Notes under the pieces: generated by a model | What the model saw: the letters and a program-made list of their open reading frames with translations, nothing else | The model's database searches: none | Told to the model about the DNA's origin: nothing | Translations under genes and position numbers: made by a program | Part shown: positions 26,723 to 35,284 of the stretch, piece by piece | Position numbering within the stretch: the first letter of the stretch is position 1 | Layout: every line of letters starts with the position of its first letter | Source: CAIMFV01 sp040757715 | Lineage (GTDB): Bacteria > Pseudomonadota > Alphaproteobacteria > Caulobacterales > Caulobacteraceae | Direction: 5' to 3' | DNA: 64,000 nucleotides | Assembly (NCBI GenBank): GCA_040757715.1 | Contig: JBFLWS010000002.1 | Span: 62,001 to 126,000, forward strand

Positions 26723-28048
26723 TTGTCCGATCCTTCCGCCCCGCCGGTCGAGCTCGATCCCAATCGCCGCTATTTCGATCCGGTGGAGACCCTGCCCCGC
26801 GCCGAGATCCGTGCGCTGCAGGAAGTCCGGCTGCAGTCGCAGCTCGATTACGTCTGCGCGCGGTCGCCCTTGATCCGCAAGGTGTGGGCCGATGCCGGCG
26901 TCAAGCGGGAAGACATCCGCAGCATCGACGACTTTCTCGCCAAGGCGCCGTTCATCGACAAGGACTCGCTGCGGGCCTGGCGCGACGCCAACCATGACGC
27001 CTTCGGCGGCGTGCTCTGCGTGGACATGGAGAAGGTCGACCTGATGGGGACCAGCTCCGGCACCACGGGCGACCCCACCTTCTTCGCCGAAAGCTGGACC
27101 CATCCCGGCGACTGGGTCTGGACCCCGCGGGAAATGTGGAGCCTTGGCCTACGCCCCGGCGACCACATCGCCGAGTTCAACCACGTGCTGCGCAGCGTCG
27201 GCCGGCTCTATTTCCACGACATGGGCGCCATCCCCATTCTCATCAATCACGACGCCAGCGATCTGCCGCGCTTCGTGGAAATCTGCCGCAGGTACCGCCC
27301 CACCTGGCTGTTCCACCTCTCCTCGCCGCTGATCTACGGCCTGGCGCGGCTGGAGGCTGAGACCGGCGTGGATTTGAAGGAGGTGTTCTCCAGCTTCACC
27401 GCCTGCATCTATGGCGGCGAGCCCATGGGCCGGCAGGCCCGCGAGCTGGTGAAGCGCTGGGACGTGCCGATCTACGAATTCTCCAGTCTCGGCGACAGCG
27501 GCACGGTGTGGGAGTGTCGGGCCAAGGACGGCTTCCATGCCTGGGAGGACCTCGCCCTCATGGAGGTGCTCGATCCGGCGACGCTCGAGCCTGTGCCCTC
27601 CGGCGGGCGGGGCGAGCTTGTCATCACCAATCTGGTGGACGAGATCGACCCCTTGATCCGCTTCCGCTCGGGCGACCTTGTGCAGTGGAGCGCCGAGACG
27701 TGCAGCTGCGGGCGCACCCATGCGCGCGTGTGGCCCATCGGCCGCACCACCGACGAAATCCTCGTGCGCGGTCAAAGCGTGCTGCCGAGGGACATCTGGA
27801 GCGCCATCGAAGACGTGCCCGAGACCGCCGCCGGCCTGTTCCAGATCATCCGCCCCGTGCGCGACATGGACGAACTGAAGCTCCGCGTGGGCTATGAGGG
27901 CGCGCCCGATCTCGCGGCCGTGGAACGCGCGGTGCAGGACGCCGTCGAAGGCGCCATCGGCATCCGGCCTGTGGTGCTGCTGACGCCCAACGCGGAGATC
28001 GTCAAGCTCGGTCCGCCGCACAAGATCCCCCGCACCGCCAAGGCTTGA
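26723..28048 (+). CDS. PaaK-like acyl/aryl-CoA ligase
   Basis: The protein has 441 residues and a TTG start with GAGGAA nine bases upstream. The P-loop GTSSGTTGDPTFFAES near residue 110, the YEFSSLGDSGTVWE region and FRSGDLVQWSAETCSCG near residue 315 match phenylacetate-CoA ligase and its relatives. The C-terminal lid includes GRTTDEILVRGQSVLPRDI. It would activate a carboxylic acid by adenylation and thiolation. The next gene starts eight bases downstream, then a kinase-like and an ACAD-like gene follow, so this ligase may load the substrate of that module. Substrate is not assignable. Confidence 0.9.
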   Translation: MSDPSAPPVELDPNRRYFDPVETLPRAEIRALQEVRLQSQLDYVCARSPLIRKVWADAGVKREDIRSIDDFLAKAPFIDKDSLRAWRDANHDAFGGVLCVDMEKVDLMGTSSGTTGDPTFFAESWTHPGDWVWTPREMWSLGLRPGDHIAEFNHVLRSVGRLYFHDMGAIPILINHDASDLPRFVEICRRYRPTWLFHLSSPLIYGLARLEAETGVDLKEVFSSFTACIYGGEPMGRQARELVKRWDVPIYEFSSLGDSGTVWECRAKDGFHAWEDLALMEVLDPATLEPVPSGGRGELVITNLVDEIDPLIRFRSGDLVQWSAETCSCGRTHARVWPIGRTTDEILVRGQSVLPRDIWSAIEDVPETAAGLFQIIRPVRDMDELKLRVGYEGAPDLAAVERAVQDAVEGAIGIRPVVLLTPNAEIVKLGPPHKIPRTAKA

Positions 28049-28056
28049 GGCAGACC

Positions 28057-28815
28057 ATGCGACACTACGGCCTGTTCGGCGGCGTGCCCGCCACCAACGA
28101 CCCCGCGCTCCTGAAGCTGATCGAGGGCTATGGCCGCGGCTTGAAGAAGCCGCCGATCCCCGGCGCCTCCGACACCTGGGCCATCGGCCGGGTCGATCTG
28201 GCGGACGGCGTGGTGGTCGACCAGCCCCTCTCCTGGGCGGACATCGATCACGACATCGCCTTCGCGGGTCGGATTCTCGACCTGATGGGGCTGAAGTCGG
28301 GCGACCTTTGCTTCTACTCGTTCCTCTACGGTCAGTCGGCGCAGTTCTGGCCGTTCATGAAGGCCACCTATGATCGCGGCGGCCATATGGGCAGCGGCAT
28401 GCCCACCGCCTGGGACTCCTACAGGCTCGAAACCTATCTGCGCCTGTTCAAGATGAAGCTGCATTTCGGCGCTTCGTCCGCCCTGCTGGATGGGTTGGAA
28501 GGCGCCGGCCACGACATCGCCAAGGTGTTCTCCAGCGCCGAGACCGTGGTGGCCTTCCCCGGCGCCTGGGAGCGATTGGCCGCCAAAGGCCTGAAGCCGT
28601 GGCGTGTGTTCTGGCTCGGCCCGACCTTGGCCGTGGACCTGTGCGACGGCGGCGGCGGGCGCTTCGACACCGGCCAATGGACCCTGGAGAACGAGGGCGG
28701 CGACATCCTCATCACCAGCGCCCCCAGTCGCCTCGGCCAGTTTCAGCGCGCCCGCACCGGCGCTCAGGGCGAGATTCGGCAGGTGGATGGCGAGCCGCGG
28801 TACTTCGCGTCATGA
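28057..28815 (+). CDS. Unknown protein, weak resemblance to the N-terminal part of PaaK-type ligases
   Basis: The protein has 252 residues from the ATG at 28057, preceded by GAGG six bases upstream (a TTG at 28045 is less likely). I do not recognise a named family. The segment MGLKSGDLCFYSFLYGQSAQ and the following KLHFGASSALLDGLEGAG recall the N-terminal subdomain of adenylate-forming enzymes, but no P-loop, no YG/GE motif and no C-terminal lid are present. It sits between a complete ligase and an aminoglycoside-phosphotransferase-like kinase, overlapping the latter by ATGA. A helper or a decayed ligase half are both possible. No signal peptide or membrane helix is visible. Confidence 0.6.
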   Translation: MRHYGLFGGVPATNDPALLKLIEGYGRGLKKPPIPGASDTWAIGRVDLADGVVVDQPLSWADIDHDIAFAGRILDLMGLKSGDLCFYSFLYGQSAQFWPFMKATYDRGGHMGSGMPTAWDSYRLETYLRLFKMKLHFGASSALLDGLEGAGHDIAKVFSSAETVVAFPGAWERLAAKGLKPWRVFWLGPTLAVDLCDGGGGRFDTGQWTLENEGGDILITSAPSRLGQFQRARTGAQGEIRQVDGEPRYFAS

Positions 28816-29888
28816 ACCCCGCCGTCGCCCTGGCGGAGCTCCTGCCGGCCGAGCGGTTCACCGCCTGGGCGGACCAGGCGCTGCCGGAGCTAGGCGACGG
28901 CCCCTTGCAACAACAGGTGCTGGCCGGCGGATCGAGCAATCTTGTCGTCAAAGTGGATCGTGGCGGACGGCCGCTCATCGTGCGCCGACCGCCGCTGAGC
29001 TTGCGTCCTGACAGCATCAAGGTGATAGCGCGGGAGGCCAAGGTGCTGGAAGCGCTCACGCCCACGCCGGTGCCCTGCCCCGACTTTCGCGCCTATTGCG
29101 CCGACGAAGCGGTGATCGGCGCGCCCTTCTATGTGATGGGCCTGGTGGAGGGCTTCACCGGCTATCCCTTCGAAGACTTGCCCGCCCCCTATGATCAGCC
29201 GGGGCCCGCCAAACGACAGCTGGCCTTCGCGCTCATCGACGCCTTGGCGGAGCTCGCGAGAACCGACTTTGGCAAGGTCGGGCTCAGCGACTTCGGCAAG
29301 CCGGACGGCTTTCTGGAGCGCCAGGTGGATCGCTGGACCGCGCAACTGGCCTCCTACGGTGAAAGCGAAAACTACCAGCAGCGCGACCTGCCCGGCCTCG
29401 CCTATGTCATCGACTGGCTGCGCGGCGAGACGCCCGCCATGTCGCCTCCCGGCGTTCTGCACGGGGACCTGTCCTTCGCCAACTGCATGTTCGCCCCCTT
29501 TGACGTGGCCTGGCCGGAGCCAGCCAAAGTGGCGGCGATGATCGACTGGGAGCTCGCCACCATCGGCGATCCGCTGCTGGATCTTGGTCTGGTGCTCTAT
29601 CCGTTCCGAGGACGCGAAGAACGCACGCCGCCGGCCGGCTATTTCGACCCGACCGACTTCCCCTATCGCGAGGAATTGGCCGAGCGTTGGGCCGAACGCT
29701 CGGGCCGGAAGGTCAAAAACATCAATTACTACATGGTGTTAATTCAATTCAAAATGGCCGTGATCCTGGAGCGCCAGCACGCTCGGGTGCTCAATGGCAA
29801 ACAGTCGAGGGCGCTCGGCGGCTTCGCCGAGGCCTTCGTGCCGGGCCTGATCGCCAAGGCTGAGGCCATGGCGCGCGGTCTTGCCTAG
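28812..29888 (+). CDS. Phosphotransferase family protein (APH fold), LvaA/ACAD11-like kinase
   Basis: The protein has 358 residues; its ATG overlaps the upstream stop. The APH fold is complete: GGSSNLVVKV with the ATP Lys context, the catalytic loop VLHGDLSFANCMF near residue 216, and IDWELATIGDPLLDLG near residue 243 with the metal-binding Asp. In LvaA of levulinate catabolism and in the kinase domain of ACAD10/11, this fold phosphorylates the 4-hydroxyl of a 4-hydroxyacyl-CoA. Here an ACAD11-like dehydrogenase lies just downstream, beyond a palindromic repeat. The stop codon TAG is the first three bases of that repeat. The specific substrate role is inference. Confidence 0.9.
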   Translation: MNPAVALAELLPAERFTAWADQALPELGDGPLQQQVLAGGSSNLVVKVDRGGRPLIVRRPPLSLRPDSIKVIAREAKVLEALTPTPVPCPDFRAYCADEAVIGAPFYVMGLVEGFTGYPFEDLPAPYDQPGPAKRQLAFALIDALAELARTDFGKVGLSDFGKPDGFLERQVDRWTAQLASYGESENYQQRDLPGLAYVIDWLRGETPAMSPPGVLHGDLSFANCMFAPFDVAWPEPAKVAAMIDWELATIGDPLLDLGLVLYPFRGREERTPPAGYFDPTDFPYREELAERWAERSGRKVKNINYYMVLIQFKMAVILERQHARVLNGKQSRALGGFAEAFVPGLIAKAEAMARGLA

Positions 29889-29986
29889 AGCATTTTCCGA
29901 AAAGTGGGAACCGGTTTTCGGATGCAAAATGTTCTAGATTCAAATGGTTATGAGTAAAATCCGATTCAGTTGGACGGATTTTACTC
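29886..29986. repeat. Palindromic intergenic repeat, copy A
   Basis: Two inverted repeats lie back to back. The first spans 29887-29936, with arms AGAGCATTTT and AAAATGTTCT and inner arms CCGAAAA and TTTTCGG around GTGGGAACCGG. The second, 29952-29986, has perfect 12-base arms GAGTAAAATCCG and CGGATTTTACTC. The reverse complement of the whole unit, with small changes, is at 40299-40400. Similar elements with GGGAACCGG are, from memory, common in alphaproteobacterial genomes. The repeat starts inside the stop codon of the kinase and ends one base before the ribosome site of the next gene. Confidence 0.85.
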
Positions 29987-29999
29987 TGGGGAGACGGCG

Positions 30000-31307
30000 A
30001 TGTTCGATTTCAGCCCTGACCCGGATTTCCAGCCCAAGGTGGAATGGACCAGGCGGTTCGTCCGCGAGCGCGTGGAGCTGCTGGACGCCCTCTGGCCAGA
30101 CCCCACCGCGCCCTATGATCGCTCGCTTACCGAGGCGCGCAAGCTGCTCAAGCCCATGCAGGACGAGGTGCGGGCTCAGGGCCTCTTCGCCTGCCACCTC
30201 GACAAGGAGCTTGGCGGGCCCGGCTACGGGCAGGTGCGCTTCACCTTCATCAACGAGATCCTCGGGCGCACCAACTGGGGCCCGGTGGTATTCGGCTGCC
30301 AGGGGCCCGACAGCGGCAACTCCGAGATTCTCGCTCGCTACGGCACGCCGGATCAGAAGTCGCTCTATCTGGAGCCCCTGTTGCGGGGGGAGAAATATTC
30401 CTGCTTCTCCATGACCGAGCCCAAGGGCGGCTCCGACCCCACCCTCTTCACGTGCTCGGCGGTGCGCGATGGCGACGACTGGGTGATCGACGGCGAGAAA
30501 TGGTACTCCTCGCACGCCAACTTCGCTGATTTCCTCATCGTCATGGCGGTGAGCGATCCCCAGGCGCCGCCCTATGAGCGGGCCACCATGTTCATCGTCC
30601 CCACCGACACGCCCGGCGTCGAGTGGGTGCGCGAGACTGGCCTTTTCACCGAAGCGCCGGACGCCAAGGGCGGCCATCCCTATGTGCGCTACAACAGGGT
30701 CCGCGTGCCGGACAGCGCCCGGCTTGGGCCGCGCGGCAAGGGCTTCGACGTCGCCCAGTCGCGCCTCGGCGGCGGGCGCATTCATCACGCCATGCGCACC
30801 ATCGGGCTGGTGCAGAAGTGCCTCGACATGATGGCCGAGCGGGCCCTCTCCCGTGAGCTGCGCGACGGTCCGCTGTCGCGCAAGCAGGCGGTGCAGTTCG
30901 ACATCGCCGACACCCATATCGCGCTGCGCCAGTTCCGCCTGCAGGTGCTGCACTGCGCCTGGCTAGCGGACCAGGAGCATCACGGCGGCGACCCGCGGGC
31001 GCTGCGCGAGGCCATCTCGTCGCTGAAGGTGGCCAGCGCCAACATCGCCAAGGACGTGGTCTGGCGGGCCATGCACCTGCACGGCTCCTTGGGCGTCTCC
31101 AACGAGATGCCCTTCGCGCACATGCTGATGACGGCGGCGATGCTGGGCCTGGCGGACGGTCCCACCGAAACCCACCGCTCCGCCGTGGCCAAGATGGTGC
31201 TGAAGCATTATCGGCCTGCGCCTGGTCCGGATCCGTCCGAGCACCTGCCCACCCGCCGCGCCGAAGCGCGGGCCCGCCTCGCCGGGCTTCTGGCGGCCGT
31301 CGAATGA
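30000..31307 (+). CDS. Acyl-CoA dehydrogenase, ACAD10/11 and LvaC-like
   Basis: The protein has 435 residues from the ATG at 30000, with GGGGAG just after the repeat hairpin; the longer frame upstream runs through the repeat. CFSMTEPKGGSDPTLFTC near residue 135, GEKWYSSHANFADF and the C-terminal LADGPTETHRSAVAK near residue 383 match the ACAD10/11 subgroup, where DGPxExH replaces the usual GGxxEI end. Members remove phosphate from 4-phosphoacyl-CoA in 4-hydroxy-acid catabolism. The kinase gene upstream supports this. Its ATG-overlapping SDR downstream could then oxidise the 3-hydroxy product. Subfamily placement is by eye. Confidence 0.9.
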   Translation: MFDFSPDPDFQPKVEWTRRFVRERVELLDALWPDPTAPYDRSLTEARKLLKPMQDEVRAQGLFACHLDKELGGPGYGQVRFTFINEILGRTNWGPVVFGCQGPDSGNSEILARYGTPDQKSLYLEPLLRGEKYSCFSMTEPKGGSDPTLFTCSAVRDGDDWVIDGEKWYSSHANFADFLIVMAVSDPQAPPYERATMFIVPTDTPGVEWVRETGLFTEAPDAKGGHPYVRYNRVRVPDSARLGPRGKGFDVAQSRLGGGRIHHAMRTIGLVQKCLDMMAERALSRELRDGPLSRKQAVQFDIADTHIALRQFRLQVLHCAWLADQEHHGGDPRALREAISSLKVASANIAKDVVWRAMHLHGSLGVSNEMPFAHMLMTAAMLGLADGPTETHRSAVAKMVLKHYRPAPGPDPSEHLPTRRAEARARLAGLLAAVE

Positions 31308-32083
31308 GCGCCACGAGCTTCAACCTGGCCGGCAAGACGGCCATCGTCACCGGCGGCAGCCGAGGCCTCGGGCGCGAAATCGTGCTCGGCCTCGCCCGCT
31401 CAGGCTGCGACGTGGTGATCTCCAGCCGCAAGCTGGAGGCCTGCCAAGCTGTGGCCCGGGAAGTCGAAGCGCTGGGACGTCGGGCCCTGCCCATCGCCAC
31501 CCACGTGGGGCGCTGGGAGGAGTTGCAGACCCTCAGCGACGCCGCCTACGCCGCCTTCGGCAAGATCGACATCCTGGTGAACAACGCCGGCATGTCTCCG
31601 GTCACTCCCTCCACGGTGGAGACCAGCGAGGTTCTGTTCGACCGCATCGTCGGCGTGAACTTCAAGGGCCCGTTTAGGCTCACGGCCTTGGTAGGATCGC
31701 GCATGGCGGCCGGCGACGGCGGCTCGATCATCAACATTTCCAGCATCGGGGCGCTGAAACCCTCGCCCTGGATCACCACCTATGCCGGCGCCAAGGCGGC
31801 GCTGAACGCCATGTCCATCGCCTTCGCCCAGGAGTTCGCCCCCAAGGTGCGAGTGAATGTGATCTCGCCCGGGGGCTTTCTCACCGATGTGGCCGGCGCC
31901 TGGGCCACGGAGGAGGAGGCCCAGCGAACCGCGGCCTTGGAACGCTGGGGCCGGCCGGAAGAGATCGTACCCACCGTGCTCTATCTCGCCTCGGATGCGT
32001 CGAGCTACACCACCGGCGCCAATATCCGCGTGGACGGCGGCTCCTTCTGGGAGACCAAGCCGAAATTGGGAGGCGCGGCATGA
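31304..32083 (+). CDS. SDR family NAD(P)-dependent oxidoreductase
   Basis: The protein has 259 residues with an ATGA overlap to the dehydrogenase. TGGSRGLGREIVLGLA, VNNAGMSPVTP, NISSIGALKPSPWITTYAGAKAAL (complete Tyr/Lys pair) and ISPGGFLTDV are present. It is a FabG-like enzyme and a candidate 3-hydroxyacyl-CoA dehydrogenase of the same module, comparable by place to LvaD. This is inference from neighbours. Confidence 0.93.
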   Translation: MSATSFNLAGKTAIVTGGSRGLGREIVLGLARSGCDVVISSRKLEACQAVAREVEALGRRALPIATHVGRWEELQTLSDAAYAAFGKIDILVNNAGMSPVTPSTVETSEVLFDRIVGVNFKGPFRLTALVGSRMAAGDGGSIINISSIGALKPSPWITTYAGAKAALNAMSIAFAQEFAPKVRVNVISPGGFLTDVAGAWATEEEAQRTAALERWGRPEEIVPTVLYLASDASSYTTGANIRVDGGSFWETKPKLGGAA

Positions 32084-32856
32084 ACCTCGCCAACAAGGTC
32101 GCCGTGATCACCGGCGCGGCGGGGGGCATCGGCCTCGCCATCGCCCAGCGCTACGCCCGCGACGGGGCCAAGGTGATCCTCACTGACCTGCTGGAGGATC
32201 AGGGGGAGGCCGAAGCCAAGGCCCTGCGCGACCAAGGCCTATATGCGCGCTTCGCCAAGCTGGACGCCGCTGACGAGACCGCCATCGAGGCGCTGATCGG
32301 CGCCATCGAGGCTCGGGAAGGCCCGGTGGACATCGTCGTCTGTTCGGCCGGCGTCACCAGGGCTGGCAAGGTTTTCTACGAGAGCGACACCGCCGATTTC
32401 GAACAGGTGTTGAAGATCAATCTCGTCGGTCCCTACCTGATGGGCAAGGCGGTGGCCCGACGGATGGTCGAGGCGCAGCGGCCGGGGGTGATCATCCACA
32501 TTTCGTCGGTGGGCGCGGTGCTCGGCGTGCCGGAGAGCTACGCCTATTGCGTCAGCAAGGCCGGCCTTGGCATGTTGACCAAGACCATGGCCCTCGCCCT
32601 GGCCAAGCACGGCGTGCGGGTGAACGCCATCGGACCGGGTCCCACCGAGTCGCCCATGACCGCACACCTGCCGGAGGCGGTGCGCAAGATGATGCTGTCG
32701 CGCACGCCGCTGGGGCGGTTCGGCCAGGCGGAGGAGATGGCGGGGGTGGCCGCCTTTCTGGCCTCGGACGACGCCAGCTACATCACCGGCCAGACCATCT
32801 ATGCCGATGGCGGGCGTCTCGCCCTCAACTACGTCGCCGACTCCAGCCTCAAGTGA
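32080..32856 (+). CDS. SDR family NAD(P)-dependent oxidoreductase
   Basis: The protein has 258 residues and overlaps the preceding SDR by ATGA. TGAAGGIGLAIAQRYA, CSAGVTRAGKVF (variant of the NNAG motif), HISSVGAVLGVPESYAYCVSKAG and IGPGPTESPM form a complete SDR set. It ends the plus-strand run from 26723. Two different SDRs in tandem suggest two redox steps or a heteromer. Its stop lies in a 14-base tandem duplication shared with the end of the next, convergent SDR. Confidence 0.93.
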   Translation: MNLANKVAVITGAAGGIGLAIAQRYARDGAKVILTDLLEDQGEAEAKALRDQGLYARFAKLDAADETAIEALIGAIEAREGPVDIVVCSAGVTRAGKVFYESDTADFEQVLKINLVGPYLMGKAVARRMVEAQRPGVIIHISSVGAVLGVPESYAYCVSKAGLGMLTKTMALALAKHGVRVNAIGPGPTESPMTAHLPEAVRKMMLSRTPLGRFGQAEEMAGVAAFLASDDASYITGQTIYADGGRLALNYVADSSLK

Positions 32857-32872
32857 GCGGCCTCAAGTGAGC
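32846..32872. repeat. Short tandem duplication across two convergent stop codons
   Basis: GCCTCAAGTGAGCG occurs at 32846-32859 and, as GCCTCAAGTGAGC, again at 32860-32872. The first copy holds the TGA of the plus-strand SDR. The second supplies the stop and last codons of the minus-strand SDR. It looks like a replication-slippage event that separated the two gene ends. Confidence 0.8.
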
Positions 32873-33687
32873 TGAACGCCCCGCTTCAGCCGCACCCCGT
32901 CCACGAAGGGCGACAGATGCGCGCTCACGCCGCCGTCCACATGCAGCACCTGGCCGTTGATGAAGCCGGCCTCGTCGGAAGCAAGAAAACAGGCCGCGTG
33001 GGCGATGTCCTCCGGCAGGCCTGAGCGCGGCGTCAGCTCGTGGTCGCGCATGCGCTGGCGGTAGGCCTCGCGAGCGGGAGTCGCCTTGGCGGCGATGGGG
33101 ATCAGCCCGGGCGAGATGGCGTTGCAGCGAACGCCCTCCTGGCCGTGCTGGGTCGCCACATATTTGGTGAGGACCGCGAGCCCGCCCTTGGATGAGGCGT
33201 AGGCCGTGGGCCCCATGTCGCCGCCGGCGTAGCTGTTGGACAGGATATTGACGATCGCCCCGCCGCCGGCCGCGCGCAGGTGCGGGATGGCCGCCTTCAT
33301 GGCCAGCATCGGCCCACGCAGGTTCACCCGCATGGTCTCGTCCCAGACGTCCGGGTCCATGGTCTCTAAGGGGCCGTCGACATTGGCGGCGAGGTGTGCC
33401 GCTGCGGCGTTGTTGTCGAGGATGTGCAGGGCGCCGAACTGATCGACCGCGAAGGCCACCATGTCCTGCACCGACTTCGGATCATCGAGATCAAGCCGAA
33501 AGGCCCTCGCCTCGCCCCCTGCGCGGCGCAGCTCGCTCGCCAGGCTCTCCGCCGCCTCCCCCGCCAGGTCGGCTATGACCACCTTGGCGCCTTCCGCGCA
33601 GAACAACGCGCATGTCGCTGCGCCGATCCCGCCGGCGCCGCCGGTGACGATGGCGACCTTGCCTTCCAGACGTCCGCGACGGCTCAT
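32863..33687 (-). CDS. SDR family NAD(P)-dependent oxidoreductase
   Basis: The protein has 274 residues from MSRRGRLEGK at 33687, which has GAGGAGGG upstream; the longer open frame is not supported. TGGAGGIGAATCALF, DNNAAAAHL (variant NNAG), NILSNSYAGGDMGPTAYASSKGGL and the end LHVDGGVSAHLSPF are SDR elements. It is transcribed toward the tandem SDR pair and lies downstream of the LuxC-like gene on the same strand, with 91 bases between. Thus it could reduce or oxidise a product of that enzyme. Substrate unknown. Confidence 0.92.
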   Translation of the reverse strand: MSRRGRLEGKVAIVTGGAGGIGAATCALFCAEGAKVVIADLAGEAAESLASELRRAGGEARAFRLDLDDPKSVQDMVAFAVDQFGALHILDNNAAAAHLAANVDGPLETMDPDVWDETMRVNLRGPMLAMKAAIPHLRAAGGGAIVNILSNSYAGGDMGPTAYASSKGGLAVLTKYVATQHGQEGVRCNAISPGLIPIAAKATPAREAYRQRMRDHELTPRSGLPEDIAHAACFLASDEAGFINGQVLHVDGGVSAHLSPFVDGVRLKRGVQLT

Positions 33688-33778
33688 ACGCCCTCCTCGA
33701 TCCAAGCGGGGCATAGTTGCGAGCGCAGCGGCAAAGCTCAATCGGAAGAGGGGCGACATCGCCGCGCCGATATCGGGT

Positions 33779-35179
33779 TCAGCCCTCGTCGTTGACCCAG
33801 CGCACGAAGCGCTGCAGCGGATAGAAGCCGTCGTGGGGCAGGCCGACCTCCGGCCCCGCGCCGCCAAGGGCGACGATACGCTGCGTCCCCTGGGCGGCCA
33901 AGGCGTCGCGCAGATCGGCCTTTCGCTCGGGCGGGTAGACGCCCACGGTGGAGGTGGCCACAGTGGCGAAGCGCACCGCGTCCTTCAACGCCTGCACGCG
34001 CACCACGTTCACCACCTTGCCGTCGGGGTAGAACTCCACCGGCTCCTCCGAGCGGATCACCACGCCTGCGCCGTCATAGCCGCCCCAGACGCGATAGAAG
34101 TCCGGCAGGTCGCGCAGGCCGCCGATCTCGTCGCGCAGGGCGTTGGGCAGGGGGATCGGCGTCGCTGAGGCGGTGCGCCGCTCCAAGCCCAGCCTGGCCT
34201 GCAGCTTGGCGCAATAGCGATCGACCTCCGCCTCGCTTCCTTCGATGAACTGGAACCGGCTGGAGGTGCAGGCCTGCTGGTTCATCAAGGTGGCGTCGTC
34301 GGCGGCGGCCTCGGCCACCTGATCGAGCACCGCCTCAGACTGGAACGCCTCCTTGCCGATGAAGGAGATCGAGGTCTTGGGATCGAACGACACCAATTCG
34401 AAGCCGGGGCCGAGATACTTCACCGCGCTGCGGATGGTCGCCTCCCCGCCCCAGGCCACCAGCTTGTCGAAATACTGCGGCCGAAACAGCCGGCGCTCCA
34501 CCTGCTCGTCGCCGCCGCGCCAATAGACGGCGGAGAACGATCTCGCGATGGCGTGGCCCGGCGCGACCTTGGCCAGCGCCTCCAGGATCAGGGCCGCGCT
34601 GAACAGCTCGTTGGACGGCAGCTTCATCAGGTGCACGCCCTTTACCAACGCCCCGCGGATGACGGTCTGGGCGGCCACGCCTGGCGAGTTGCCGGCGATG
34701 ATGTGAATGAGCCGCGGCGGAAATGCGCGGATGCGCGCCGGCTTGCCCGACGGCCGCGCCACCTCGCGCCAGCCGTCCACCACATCCTTGCCGCCCAGCT
34801 CCTGGGCCAGCATGAATTCCATGGAGGACCGATTGAACATCAGGCCGAGCGTGGCGTAGGCCCGCTCCACCAGATCGCGCGGATGCGGGCTGGTGGCGGC
34901 GCTCAGCGCGGCGGTCCTCGCCACCTCGCCCTCGGGATCGCGACGGAGGTAATCCCCAGCGGCCACCAGGATATCGATGATCTCGTCCACCAGGACCGCC
35001 GCCAGGGGCGGGACTTCGTCGCGTCGCCAGATCAGCGTGCCGAGATCGAGCGCAGGCGTGGTGAAGCGCGCGTTCGGCGGCCCAAATTCCAGGTCAGCGC
35101 TAGCGATCGTTCGGCCCTTCACCACATGGCGGACGGCCACAGGGGCTGACGAGATTTTCGGCATCGTGGTTGCGTTCAT
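33779..35179 (-). CDS. LuxC-like acyl-CoA reductase
   Basis: The protein has 466 residues. It matches the LuxC family (aldehyde-dehydrogenase superfamily): the segment RLIHIIAGNSPGVAAQTV, the KLPSNELFSAALIL cofactor region, the catalytic Cys in MNQQACTSSRFQF near residue 304, and VNVVRVQALKDAV. LuxC reduces an acyl-CoA or acyl-enzyme to a fatty aldehyde with NADPH. Luciferase genes are absent, so a role in light is ruled out in this window. A PaaK/LuxE-like synthetase lies at 37639-38988, and an AraC regulator diverges next to it. Aldehyde production or, in reverse, aldehyde oxidation for catabolism is inferred. Confidence 0.9.
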   Translation of the reverse strand: MNATTMPKISSAPVAVRHVVKGRTIASADLEFGPPNARFTTPALDLGTLIWRRDEVPPLAAVLVDEIIDILVAAGDYLRRDPEGEVARTAALSAATSPHPRDLVERAYATLGLMFNRSSMEFMLAQELGGKDVVDGWREVARPSGKPARIRAFPPRLIHIIAGNSPGVAAQTVIRGALVKGVHLMKLPSNELFSAALILEALAKVAPGHAIARSFSAVYWRGGDEQVERRLFRPQYFDKLVAWGGEATIRSAVKYLGPGFELVSFDPKTSISFIGKEAFQSEAVLDQVAEAAADDATLMNQQACTSSRFQFIEGSEAEVDRYCAKLQARLGLERRTASATPIPLPNALRDEIGGLRDLPDFYRVWGGYDGAGVVIRSEEPVEFYPDGKVVNVVRVQALKDAVRFATVATSTVGVYPPERKADLRDALAAQGTQRIVALGGAGPEVGLPHDGFYPLQRFVRWVNDEG

Positions 35180-35284
35180 GCATCAAGTCTGCGCGCCCGC
35201 GCATTGTTCACCAGTGACGGTTCGGACAATTTGGCGGACGAACAGGACGCGCCCGTCGCCGGCGCGCCGCTGAAGGACAAGGCC

